This document shows, piece after piece, positions 26,357-37,000 of a DNA stretch of 64,000 nucleotides. This DNA comes from Synechococcus sp. UW69 (GTDB lineage: Bacteria; Cyanobacteriota; Cyanobacteriia; PCC-6307; Cyanobiaceae). Where the stretch lies: NCBI RefSeq assembly GCF_900474185.1, contig NZ_UCNW01000004.1, forward strand, positions 230,907-294,906. The letters run 5' to 3'. The position numbers were made by a program, and so were the translations under genes. The notes below the pieces were generated by a model, which worked only from the letters and a program-made list of their open reading frames with translations, was not told where the DNA came from and ran no database searches. Positions within the stretch are counted from its first letter, which is position 1. The number at the start of each line of letters is the position of its first letter.

Positions 26357-26956
26357 GCATATTTCACTTCTCCAATATCAATCGAACATCCTTAAACAAA
26401 GCAAGACCTATTTAGGCAAGTTTTTAATAACGTACATTCGATTTTCAATTACTCAAGCTTTGCAAGCCGCTCATCTTGTGACAAAGTTTTTTTAAAAAGA
26501 AACCACTCCAAGTGTTGCAACAAGAGCTAAACTCTAGTCCCAGTCAATTACAATCTGCTCGATAGATTGTTTAATTATTGGCATTTATCCGAAAGATTAA
26601 TACCTAAAGGAACCTTATACTACACTCTTGAAGGGTAAGTAATTGCTAAATATAAGTACTTACCAAGCTGGCAGCTGAACAAATTCAAATTAACAAATTC
26701 CCACAGCATTTGAAATGAATTCAAGGCCAGTTGCTGGCTCCCATCAATGATTTGCATTTTTTGCAGCGGATCTACTCTGCTCATATTCATTGGCATACTT
26801 AAAGATAAATACATGGCATTATGGAAAAATGATTCAAAATACAATCCCAACAAAATGCTTGATATATCACCAAATCCCTTGCCTCGTCTGGTCGAAACCA
26901 AGAAGACGTACCAGTATTTGATATGGTAATATCCTAGAAGGGGACTGTATGAAACA
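26357..26956. other. AT-rich gene-free stretch inside the island
   Basis: About 600 bases with no supportable coding frame. Short open frames occur on both strands, but none has recognisable motifs, a good ribosome site or protein-like composition. No strong terminator hairpin follows copy A of the methyltransferase. It must include the promoter of the sulfotransferase-like gene at 26957. It may be decayed coding DNA or hold regulatory RNA; nothing specific is seen. Confidence 0.5.
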
Positions 26957-27871
26957 ATGAGAACTAAACAGCAACTAATTATCAACATCGGATGCCCAAG
27001 GACAGGTACAACTACTATTCAATCTCATATACTTTGTCAACTCAAAAAACATCACGTATTAACTAAGACGCCTTACACGAGCGACAACTTTCTAACAAAA
27101 GGCGGCGTGTCTCAATTTACCCCAAAAAGAATGGCTGACTTTATAAGCTCAATATCCGACTTGAACAATCTACAAAGAAGATGTGAAATCTCAGCCGCTA
27201 TTAAACTTTTATCGATAATGTCAGGACACATCGAGAAGCATAAACGAGATATTTGCCGACCACTTCTCGAATCGATTCTAAAACAAGTACTGATTGCTAA
27301 AAATAAATCGATCCTAATTCATGATGAAAGATTATGTGACAGTGGAGCATCTCTTCAAGGGAATTCACGTCATACAGAAGATACAAAATTCGCAATATAC
27401 AATACAATTCATGCATTGAACTCGCTTAAGGAAACGCCTTTAATATCGATCTGTCTTAGAAATCCTACGAGCTATTTAAAGTCCAAGTACCTAAGAACCT
27501 TCTCCACACGATCTGGAAAAGGATTAAAAAGAATCTCACCAAAAGAATTTATATACAAGCAATCAATACTTGAAAACAGTCATCCCGGTACTTCGGCTCT
27601 CACGCCTGCAATGCATGCAGAATTTATAAAAAATTTGCAACAACATGCATTCGTTAAAGCATTTGGGTTTCAAGAACTTCTTGCATCAGAAGACATATGT
27701 ACTTTAATGGGATTGCAAGACGAAGATCAATATAGATTTCAGGAGTTCCCCAGAGAAAACCAAATCTCAATAACTAAAGATCAAGAGAAAGCAATCGAAA
27801 CTGAAATCACTCAAGCACTTAAGCAGTATGGATTCTTCGAGCGAGTAAAGAAATCACAAATTTTTGACTGA
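26957..27871 (+). CDS. Sulfotransferase-like protein (copy B)
   Basis: 304 residues, the same length as copy A. The 5'-phosphosulfate loop is GCPRTGTTTIQ at residues 12-22, and the 3'-phosphate motif is clearer than in copy A: CLRNPTSYLKSKYLR, with the RNP...S pattern of PAPS-dependent sulfotransferases. DERLCDSGASLQGNSRHTE aligns with a similar block in copy A. The C-terminal third is highly conserved between the copies and the N-terminal half much less. The SGNH-like gene begins nine bases after the stop, so the two are probably co-transcribed. Cytosolic; acceptor unknown. Confidence 0.75.
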   Translation: MRTKQQLIINIGCPRTGTTTIQSHILCQLKKHHVLTKTPYTSDNFLTKGGVSQFTPKRMADFISSISDLNNLQRRCEISAAIKLLSIMSGHIEKHKRDICRPLLESILKQVLIAKNKSILIHDERLCDSGASLQGNSRHTEDTKFAIYNTIHALNSLKETPLISICLRNPTSYLKSKYLRTFSTRSGKGLKRISPKEFIYKQSILENSHPGTSALTPAMHAEFIKNLQQHAFVKAFGFQELLASEDICTLMGLQDEDQYRFQEFPRENQISITKDQEKAIETEITQALKQYGFFERVKKSQIFD

Positions 27872-27880
27872 GATTTACAA

Positions 27881-28555
27881 ATGACAGCGCCCTCAAAAAA
27901 AATCCTTCTACTTGGAGATAGTCATGCTCACGTCTTCAAACTAGTCGAAAGATCTATGAGTAAACTCATGATATCTCATTGTATTGTGACAGGCTCATCT
28001 GCTCAGGGTGCTGTCAACCCACACTCCAAGACAAATGCTCTAGCGATTTTTAAAGATAAACTAGACAAATACGCTAATTCACACACGCATTGCATGACAA
28101 TGCTTGGAGAAGTTGACTGTGGATATGTTATCTGGTTTAGAAAAACTAAATATAATGACAGCATCAGAAGTCAACTCAAAAGATCACTAAACAACTATTT
28201 TGAATTCCTAAAAAAAGAGGTTGAAAACTATTTCGAACCCAACCACATATTGATATGCTGTGTAGTCCCACCTACTATTCGAGATAATACAGACAAAAGG
28301 TTCCTCAAAGGTGCTCGAACACAGGTCACTGCCTCTCAATCTGAGCGCAGTAAGCTAACTGAAGCATATAACTACTATCTTAAAAAACTCTGCACAAAAA
28401 GAGGGTACAAGTTTGTCAATACTTACGAAAACCTGATCGATCAAGTCACCCGCTTGCCAAAAATATCGTTGCTTAACAGCAACCCATACGACCATCACCT
28501 GGATGCCTCAAAAACCTATAAATACTGGCGTTCTTCCCTCCTGGAAAACCTATAA
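27881..28555 (+). CDS. SGNH-hydrolase-like protein
   Basis: 224 residues. KKILLLGDSHAHVFK at the N terminus fits block I of the SGNH/GDSL fold (catalytic Ser in GDSH), MLGEVDCGYVIW fits block II/III with the conserved Gly, and NPYDHHLDASKTY near the C terminus supplies a DxxH block V (catalytic Asp and His). Such proteins are often O-acetyl esterases or acyltransferases acting on polysaccharide. No signal peptide is visible. It is placed between the second sulfotransferase and the second methyltransferase; the first cassette lacks such a gene. The identification rests on motif spacing. Confidence 0.68.
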   Translation: MTAPSKKILLLGDSHAHVFKLVERSMSKLMISHCIVTGSSAQGAVNPHSKTNALAIFKDKLDKYANSHTHCMTMLGEVDCGYVIWFRKTKYNDSIRSQLKRSLNNYFEFLKKEVENYFEPNHILICCVVPPTIRDNTDKRFLKGARTQVTASQSERSKLTEAYNYYLKKLCTKRGYKFVNTYENLIDQVTRLPKISLLNSNPYDHHLDASKTYKYWRSSLLENL

Positions 28556-28716
28556 GCTCAAAAATTCCAACTAAATACCTCACTAATGCCAGCAATTAAA
28601 TCCAAATCTAACTACCTTCATTTTCAACTTTAATGCCAGCCTATTGCGACGATTGGGTAGAGAGGCTAAAGATAGTTAGCACACAGCTACACTGAAAACA
28701 TACGCAGGCAACCCAA

Positions 28717-30759
28717 GTGGCTGGATTTGGCGGACCGGCAGACAAAAAGGGTAATAAATCCTCAAAAAAGCCGCAGCTGAATTTCCAGAAATGGTTCAAT
28801 CAAGCCATTTATTCCCACCAGACAGGTCGACTCCGAGAAGCCGAGTCGATTTACAAAAAAATGATCGCTGCAGGAACATCTGATCCTGCAGTTTTTTGCA
28901 ATCTCGGAATTATATGCAAAAACAGTGGAAGAATGGAAGAAGCCCTTGACTGCTATGAACAAGCCTTAAATTTCGAGCCCGATGACCCCAAAATTTACAG
29001 CAATATCGGAAATCTATACCGAGATATTGGCAACCTTGATCAAGCACTTCGATTTACATTAAAGTCACTCGATCTTGACCAAGGAGCATCCACCACCCAG
29101 ATGAATCTGGGCAGCATTTACCGAGACCTTGGACAAACAGATGAAGCCCTAACAGCCACCGTCAAGGCGATCGAGTCTGATGCAGACAACATCGAAGCGA
29201 TACAGAACCTAAAAAGCCTTGGTAGTGATATTAAGATCAGCTCATCGAATCGAGATTACGCCAGAAAAGCTTATGAAATACTGATCAATTGCAATGACTT
29301 TTCGCACCGCAAACTATGCCCAATTTTCATTCAAGAATACCTTGAAGACATTCAAAAAGCCGCCCATTCAGATCCCATCATCTCAGATCAGAATCAGACC
29401 TTTCACAAGCTTGCATCAGACTGGAGATTCAGAAAATCTCTCACACTACTGGTCCCACCCCATCAAGTTATCGAGCAGTTCCTCAACCGCCTCAGGAGAG
29501 AATTTCTGGTTCACCTCAAAAACAATAATGTCATACCCAATAACTTAAAACCTCTCCAAGAAGCACTAGCAACTCAGTGCTTCCTCAACGAGTATGTGTA
29601 TTGGCAATCAGAGGAGGAGCAACAATGGATCAACGATCTTGTCAAAAAAGCGAAGACAAGCAAAGAGACTTTCAATACCTACTTGCCCATGATTGGCTGC
29701 TATTCATCCATCCATGGCTTCACCATACGAGAAGGTGACATAAATAATTATCCCATCAACAGCGATGAGAGCAAAGCATTTATCGAGACTCAATACAACG
29801 AGGTGCAGAAAGAGAAAAACATCAAAGCTCGGCTCAGCGCGAGACAAAGAACCACCAATGCTGTTTCACTAGCAGTCCAGCAAATGTATGAAGAAAATCC
29901 TTACCCCAGATACCAATATGCAGACCACACGCCTCCCCATTTTGCAAAACAATTAATTGAGTTCATATCCTTAGAAACAACAATTTCAAATCCCTTCTTC
30001 ACGAATGAGCTCTCATCACCCTCCTCCAACCCAAATATTCTGATCGCTGGATGCGGAACGGGAAACCAAATCATCAATGCCAGCCGCTACAAAGATGCCC
30101 AAATCACTGCCATTGACATCAGTAGCAGCAGTCTGGCCTACGCAGCCAGGAAGTCACAGGAATACCAAATGAACAATGTTCGGCTCCAGCAACTCGACAT
30201 TCTGGACGCCAATCAGCTTCAGGATGTCTATGACGTGATTGAGTGCAGCGGAGTCCTGCATCACATGGAAGACCCCGCCAAGGGGCTGGCAGCACTCAAC
30301 AGCATGCTCAAGCCAGGCGGCTATATCAAGATTGGCCTATACAGCAAACTTGCCAGGCAGAAAGTCTCAGCAGCACGAGACCTCATCCAAAAGCTGGGCA
30401 TTCAGAGCACACCCGAAGGCATCAGAGATTTTCGAAAGCAAATATTGAATGACGATCAGCATGAACTAAAAGATATTTCAGTCCTTGTCAATGACTTCTA
30501 TTCACTCTCCGAGTGCCGCGACCTTTGCTTTCACGTTCAAGAGCATCAGTTCACGACAAAGACCCTGCAAAAACTTTTAGAGACTGAAAATTTGATGTTT
30601 TGCGGATTCATGCTACCTGAAGCAATCAAGACCGCTTACCAGCGGCGTTTTCCAGAAGACAGCAATAGCACCTCACTAAGCAATTGGGGGGATTTTGAAA
30701 AGGAGAATCCGTCAACTTTTCAAAGCATGTATCAATTCTGGGCCTACAAGCCTCTATAG
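28717..30759 (+). CDS. TPR-repeat SAM-dependent methyltransferase (copy B)
   Basis: 680 residues from a GTG start that yields AGFGGPADKKGNKSSKK, the same leader as copy A. It has about four TPRs (residues 25-165; CNLGIICKNSGRMEEALDCY, YSNIGNLYRDIGNLDQALRF) against seven in copy A, which accounts for most of the length difference. The rest aligns with copy A throughout: ASDWRFRKSLTLLVPP, MYEENPYPRYQY near 390, VSAM motif ILIAGCGTGNQII near 439 and IECSGVLHHMEDPAKGL. GC content is higher than in copy A. Likely methylates a glycan or related substrate. Terminal residues FQSMYQFWAYK match copy A. Confidence 0.82.
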   Translation: MAGFGGPADKKGNKSSKKPQLNFQKWFNQAIYSHQTGRLREAESIYKKMIAAGTSDPAVFCNLGIICKNSGRMEEALDCYEQALNFEPDDPKIYSNIGNLYRDIGNLDQALRFTLKSLDLDQGASTTQMNLGSIYRDLGQTDEALTATVKAIESDADNIEAIQNLKSLGSDIKISSSNRDYARKAYEILINCNDFSHRKLCPIFIQEYLEDIQKAAHSDPIISDQNQTFHKLASDWRFRKSLTLLVPPHQVIEQFLNRLRREFLVHLKNNNVIPNNLKPLQEALATQCFLNEYVYWQSEEEQQWINDLVKKAKTSKETFNTYLPMIGCYSSIHGFTIREGDINNYPINSDESKAFIETQYNEVQKEKNIKARLSARQRTTNAVSLAVQQMYEENPYPRYQYADHTPPHFAKQLIEFISLETTISNPFFTNELSSPSSNPNILIAGCGTGNQIINASRYKDAQITAIDISSSSLAYAARKSQEYQMNNVRLQQLDILDANQLQDVYDVIECSGVLHHMEDPAKGLAALNSMLKPGGYIKIGLYSKLARQKVSAARDLIQKLGIQSTPEGIRDFRKQILNDDQHELKDISVLVNDFYSLSECRDLCFHVQEHQFTTKTLQKLLETENLMFCGFMLPEAIKTAYQRRFPEDSNSTSLSNWGDFEKENPSTFQSMYQFWAYKPL

Positions 30760-30985
30760 ATATTTTTGGCTGACGCGAACATATCAAGATCGCCAAGGAA
30801 AATCCAAGCAAGCGATCTACAAAGGAGATTCCATCATCATCAACGAGCAAAGCAAATTGATCTTTGACCCCAACGAAAGCAGAGTCAGCGAAGGCTTACA
30901 AAAGCAAAACATGATCAAATGCTGTGTTTCGCTATTGCCACTAAATACTGGCTTCAACTTCGAAAAAGCACGCCAGAATGGTTCC

Positions 30986-31357
30986 ATGACACTCAAGATC
31001 ACACGCGTCCTGCTGCTGCTCGCGATGGCCAGCCCCGCAATTGCAGCTGAGCCCTATGAGCCCTGGCCCAGCAAGGAGCAATTGAGAGGCATCGAACACG
31101 CTGCCTACGCCTGTTCCCGCCACAACACAACGGAAGCCTGCACACGCGTTCGTCAGCTTGCGGATCCCCTGATGGACAACCAAAGACTGCCTGGGCTCTG
31201 TAAAGACGTGCTGTGGTCCTTGATGGATGAAGCCAAGGTCGCCAGCTCCAACGATTTCCGGCGTAAGGACACCATCACCAATACGGCCCGACGGATCCCT
31301 AGGGTCTGCGCTGAACCGGTCAAGAAAAAGGAAAAGCCCAAATCACGTCAGTCTTAA
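30986..31357 (+). CDS. Small exported protein, conserved hypothetical
   Basis: 123 residues from the ATG at 30986. A Sec signal peptide is seen (KITRVLLLLAMASPAIAAEP, cleavage after AIAA). The mature part begins YEPWPSKEQLRGIEHAAYAC and has four cysteines (YAC, EAC, GLC, RVC), suggesting two disulfides, and a Lys-rich tail. The frame is open upstream through about 290 bases, but the signal-peptide ATG is the sensible start. GC content returns to backbone level here, marking the island's right edge. I believe relatives occur in other marine Synechococcus. Function unknown. Confidence 0.72.
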   Translation: MTLKITRVLLLLAMASPAIAAEPYEPWPSKEQLRGIEHAAYACSRHNTTEACTRVRQLADPLMDNQRLPGLCKDVLWSLMDEAKVASSNDFRRKDTITNTARRIPRVCAEPVKKKEKPKSRQS

Positions 31358-31567
31358 GCCTGAATCCAAGCTCAATCCAAGTTGAATCTGAACCGCTGAA
31401 GCTGCATCAGGGTGCTTCTTGATCACGTCCCGCTTCATTTGCACGTCGGGAGCAAAGCGTCCGTGGCTGGTGATTGTGGACGCCGCGTTGCCGCCAAAAT
31501 GACCGGAGATTGTCGTGATCAGCGTCAAGGGGCTCGAAATCGGGATCGCTAACAACCGTCGAAGCAA
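31343..31567 (-). CDS. Possible small hypothetical protein (74 aa)
   Basis: A minus-strand frame from a TTG at 31567 to 31343, overlapping the end of the preceding plus-strand gene by 15 bases. It reads LRRLLAIPISSPLTLITTIS, GHFGGNAASTITSHGRFAPD and a helical tail (MKRDVIKKHPDAASAVQIQL). Composition is protein-like and the space is otherwise empty, and the next minus-strand gene stops... upstream of it at 31577, so they could share a transcript. No family is recognised and the start is non-ATG; it may be chance. Confidence 0.38.
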   Translation of the reverse strand: MLRRLLAIPISSPLTLITTISGHFGGNAASTITSHGRFAPDVQMKRDVIKKHPDAASAVQIQLGLSLDSGLRLT

Positions 31568-31576
31568 AAGAGGCCA

Positions 31577-31927
31577 TCAGAGAGACGACTCCGGCTCGCT
31601 GAGGAGATCAAGCAAGATCTCAGATGTGGTGAGCATCTCGCCCATGCTGAGTTCGCTGTCCTGACCAGCCAGTTCGGAAGCCAGCTCACACGCCGTGGAG
31701 GAGTGGCCGGAAACATCACAACTGTTGGACAACCGCACGATGGCATTGGACAGCTTGCCGCGCAGGCATTCTTCTGAACCTGACTGATTGATCACAGCAT
31801 TGGCGGCCGTCACTGCCTCCTGAGATGCCTGAGGCATCGGAAGGGCCCGTTTCCAGCTCTGTGATGCGGCCACAGCAGGGCAGACGCAAGCCATGCCGAC
31901 GATCAACGGCAACAAAAGGCGATGCAT
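31577..31927 (-). CDS. Small exported cysteine-containing protein (hypothetical)
   Basis: 116 residues from the ATG at 31927 (an ATG four codons upstream is also possible). The N terminus HRLLLPLIVGMACVCPAVAA is a signal peptide with cleavage near AVAA. The mature part (QSWKRALPMPQASQEAVTAA, SEECLRGKLSNAIVRLSNSC, DVSGHSSTACELASELAG) has three cysteines and is mostly helical. Divergent from the phosphoglucomutase gene (about 110 bases between starts). Like the protein at 30986 it is a small Cys-bearing exported protein, but the two do not obviously align. Function unknown. Confidence 0.68.
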   Translation of the reverse strand: MHRLLLPLIVGMACVCPAVAASQSWKRALPMPQASQEAVTAANAVINQSGSEECLRGKLSNAIVRLSNSCDVSGHSSTACELASELAGQDSELSMGEMLTTSEILLDLLSEPESSL

Positions 31928-32021
31928 GGTCGTCGGCATTGGTGCGAGGCAAAGGGTAGCGATCTCAACTGGTCGCGCCCATGGCATCGCAAGTGGATTT
32001 CCATGTTTAGGTTCCGCATAA

Positions 32022-33698
<1,677 letters not shown>

Positions 33699-33756
33699 AG
33701 CAGGTGATCACATGAAGCTTGCAATCATCTGAAGCGGCTCACCACAACCGAGGATC

Positions 33757-33786
33757 AAAAAAGCCACCCAGTGGGTGGCTTTTTTG
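33757..33786. terminator. Bidirectional terminator between pgm and the RND operon
   Basis: AGCCACCC-AGT-GGGTGGCT stem-loop at 33762-33780, with six A's before and six T's after, so it can end both the plus-strand pgm transcript and the minus-strand efflux operon. It lies 60 bases after pgm and about 20 bases past the stop of the small membrane-protein gene. Confidence 0.92.
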
Positions 33787-33804
33787 ATGGCTCTTGTTGA
33801 TTCC

Positions 33805-34098
33805 TCAGCGACGACGACCACGGTGAGAGTTGTAGTGGCGATACGCCGGATCGGTGGCTTGTTCCTGCAGCTGACGCATCGACTCGATGGCAAACCCACC
33901 CAAGCCTCCGGAGGTGATCACCATCAGATAGAAGAGACGCAAGCGGCCAACGTCGATCTCGGCCGGGCTGTTGTCGATCAGCACCTTGAGGAAATAGGCA
34001 ACAGCCAAGCCAAGGCCAGCGCCAATAGCCACAGCAATCAAAACGCGCATGCCACTGAAGGGCTTGCGCTGATTCACCTCAGGCTTCGGCTCAGACAT
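33805..34098 (-). CDS. Small membrane protein at the end of the RND operon
   Basis: 97 residues, start overlapping the RND transporter stop by one base (TGATG), so translation is probably coupled. Two hydrophobic segments (about residues 18-41: MRVLIAVAIGAGLGLAVAYF; and 54-70: LFYLMVITSGGLGGFAIES) and a basic C-terminal tail (YRHYNSHRGRRR). No family name is recognised. It could be a cyanobacterial accessory membrane protein, possibly associated with the pump, but position is the only evidence. Confidence 0.75.
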   Translation of the reverse strand: MSEPKPEVNQRKPFSGMRVLIAVAIGAGLGLAVAYFLKVLIDNSPAEIDVGRLRLFYLMVITSGGLGGFAIESMRQLQEQATDPAYRHYNSHRGRRR

Positions 34099-37000
34099 CA
34101 GCTTGGTTGCGGGGTGGGAGTAGGGCCATCCTCAGGCGGCTTGGCATCGGCTTGTCCCAGCAGGGTCTTCATCACCACGTAGAAGACAGGAACAACCAAG
34201 GTGGAAAGGAAGGTGGCCACCAGCAGACCACCAAACACAACAAGACCCAGAGACGACTGACTCTGAGCACCAGCACCACTGGCCAACATCAACGGCAAGA
34301 AACCGGTGAGGGAGGAAATCGCCGTCATCAGAATGGGCCGCAAGCGCGACTTGGCCGAGAACGTGGCAGCTTCCAGCGCCGAGGCCCCTTCTCCCATCTT
34401 CTGGTTGGCCAGGTCGACGATGAGAATCGCGTTGCCGCCCGCAAGACCAATCAACATCACCAGTCCCACCTGGGCGTAGATGTTGAGCACCTGACCGGCC
34501 GCCCCAAGGAACACAAGCGCTCCCAACAGGGCCGTGGGCACCGTCAGCAAGATGATGATCGGATCGGTGTAGCTCTCGTACTGGGCGGAGAGCACCAGGA
34601 ACACAGCCAGGATGCCCAGGGCGAAGATCACAACCGCCAGGGATCCAGCCTTCACTTCCTCTCGGGAGATACCGGTCCAGTCGAAGCCGAGACCTTGGTA
34701 ACTACCCGTGTTGAAGATCTGCTTCATCGCCCCGATCGCCTGACCCGAGCTATTGCCCTCCTTGGGGGTGCCGTCAATCTTGATCGAGCGGTAGAGGTTG
34801 AAGTGGGGAATGACGCTCGGGCCCACCGTTTGCTTCACGGTGAAAAATTCCGAGAGTGGGATCTGTTCACCCTTGGCATTGGCGACGTAGATGGCTGACA
34901 GCCGCTGTGGGGTGGCCCGACTCACCTCATCCGCCTGCACATAAACCCGCCGCACCTTGCCTTCCTGGAAGGTGTCGTTCACGTAGGCACCACCGAAGTT
35001 GACACTGAAGGCCGACATGGCTGAACCGAAGTCAACACCGAGGGAGGCCATCTGCTCGCGGTCAACATCGATCTTGTATTGCGGAGCCTGGGGGGAGAAC
35101 AACGTGCGAACCTGACTGAGAACGGGATCGGTGTTCGCCGTCTGAATGATCTGCTGGGCAGACCCGAAAAACTCATTCAGCGAATACACACCACTGCTCT
35201 GGTCAAGCAGCTGGAACTCGAAACCGCCACCGGTGCCGTAGCCAGGAATCGACGGGGGCTCGACCACAAACACCCGACCACCATCAATCGCGCCGTACAA
35301 CTTGGCGTTGAGACGCTTCACCACAGCACCCACGGTGTGGTCCTTACCGGGGCGTTCATCCCAATGCTTCATCCCGATGAAGAACAGACCCTTGTTGGGG
35401 GCGTTGCCATCGAGGCTGGCTCCACTGAACAAAGCAGCCGATGAGATGTCGTCTTCCGAGCGCATCACTTCAGCCACCTGACGGTTGATCTCGAGGGTTT
35501 TCGCGTTGGAGACCCCATCAGGAGCCTGCACGAAACCGATGGCGTAGCCCTGGTCTTCAATCGGCACAAAACCACCAGGGATGCGGGTGAAGGCAAAACC
35601 GGTGAGCAGGATGCCGGCAGCCAGAGCCGCCATCACAATCGGACGAGCCTTCAGCACGCCATCGAGGATCGTGGCGTAGCGCTTCTCAAAGCCGCCGTAG
35701 AGGCGATTGAAGTTGGTGAAGATCAGGGGAATGAAGTAGCCGACACCGCCACCGATGGCGGTGAACAACACCACAGGGATCGGATTGGTGACAATCACCC
35801 CCGTGGTGATCATGCCCACTGCAGCGCCACCAGCGGTGAAGGGAAGACGCAGCGGCAGGCCGGTGATCTTGCCTGCGATGAAGCCGATCACGGCACCGAT
35901 CACCGTGGGGATCAGGGCGGCGGCGGCTCCATTGCCAGCACTGAGCAGGCCGTAGATGAAACCAAGGACAACACCGGCCGTGGTGTACTGATTGCGGCTG
36001 AGCTCCTTGGTTTCGCGGGACAGCAGCAGGGCCGAGAGCATCGGCGAGAACGTCAACGCGTTGAAGGTGGAGATGCCGATCGAAAAGAGGATCGTGGCGG
36101 CGAACTGCTTGTAGATCGTGCCGGTTGCACCGGGGAAAAACAGCACCGGGAGGAACACCGCCATCTTCACCAGAGATGTGGCGATCACAGCCCCGAACAG
36201 CTCATCCATGGTTTCCATGGCCGCCTGCACGGAGGTCATGCCCTCAGCCTTCTTGGCCGAGGTGTCTTCCACCACCGTGATGGCATCGTCAACCACGAGG
36301 CCGGTGGCCAGCACCAAACCAAACAGTGTGAGCTGGTTGAGCGAGAAGCCGAAGGCCAGCACCAAAGCGAAGGTGCCGATCAACGCCACTGGAATCGCAA
36401 TGGCGGGAACAAGCGTGGCCTTCCAGTTCTGAAGGAACAGGAACAGAATCAGCACCACCAGAATCACCGCATCCCGCAGTGAGTTGGTCACACCTTTGAT
36501 CGACTGGTTGATGAAGTCGGTGGTGTCGTAGATCTTCTGCACCCCGAGGCCGACCGGCAGGGTTTTCTCGAACTCACCCAGCACGTCCTTGACGCCGTTG
36601 GAGACCTCAATGGCGTTACTGCCAGAGAGCTGGTAAATGGCAATACCCACCGAAGGCGTGCCGTTGAGATCCATGGCATCGATGCCGTAGGTCTCACCCC
36701 CGAGCTCCACCCGGCCTACATCCTTGAGCCGCACCAGACCACCGGCATCGGTGGTTCTCAGAATGATGTTCTCAAATTCCTGGGTGCTGGTCAGACGTCC
36801 CTGCAGCTGAACGGTGAAGGTGAACTCCTGGCCTTCAGGCGCAGGGGCACCGCCAATCTGACCAGCAGGCACCAGACGGTTCTGACTGCGCAGCTGATTG
36901 ACCACATCTGTGGCCGAGAGATTATTGGCCGTCAGTTTCTCCGGATCCAGCCAGAGCCGAAAGGCGATCTTTCTGTTGCCGAAATAGGTGACGTCGCCGA

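Larger units (their letters stand above)
22319..30985. mobile_element. AT-rich accessory island with two surface-modification cassettes
   Basis: From just after the PLD stop to about the next signal-peptide gene, base composition falls well below the GC-rich flanks, and genes are spaced widely with long AT-rich gaps. It contains two sulfotransferase-like genes, two TPR-methyltransferase genes, one SGNH-like gene, an integrase N-terminal scrap and a PLD 3' scrap. The mixture of remnants indicates past integration and deletion. Exact ends, att sites and a target tRNA cannot be identified; the boundaries are the visible change in composition. Confidence 0.6.

Noticed and set aside
26620..26988. 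122-codon minus-strand open frame in the AT-rich gap
   Set aside because: It overlaps the start of the sulfotransferase-like gene, has no domain or signal motif, and its composition is that of chance AT-rich DNA.
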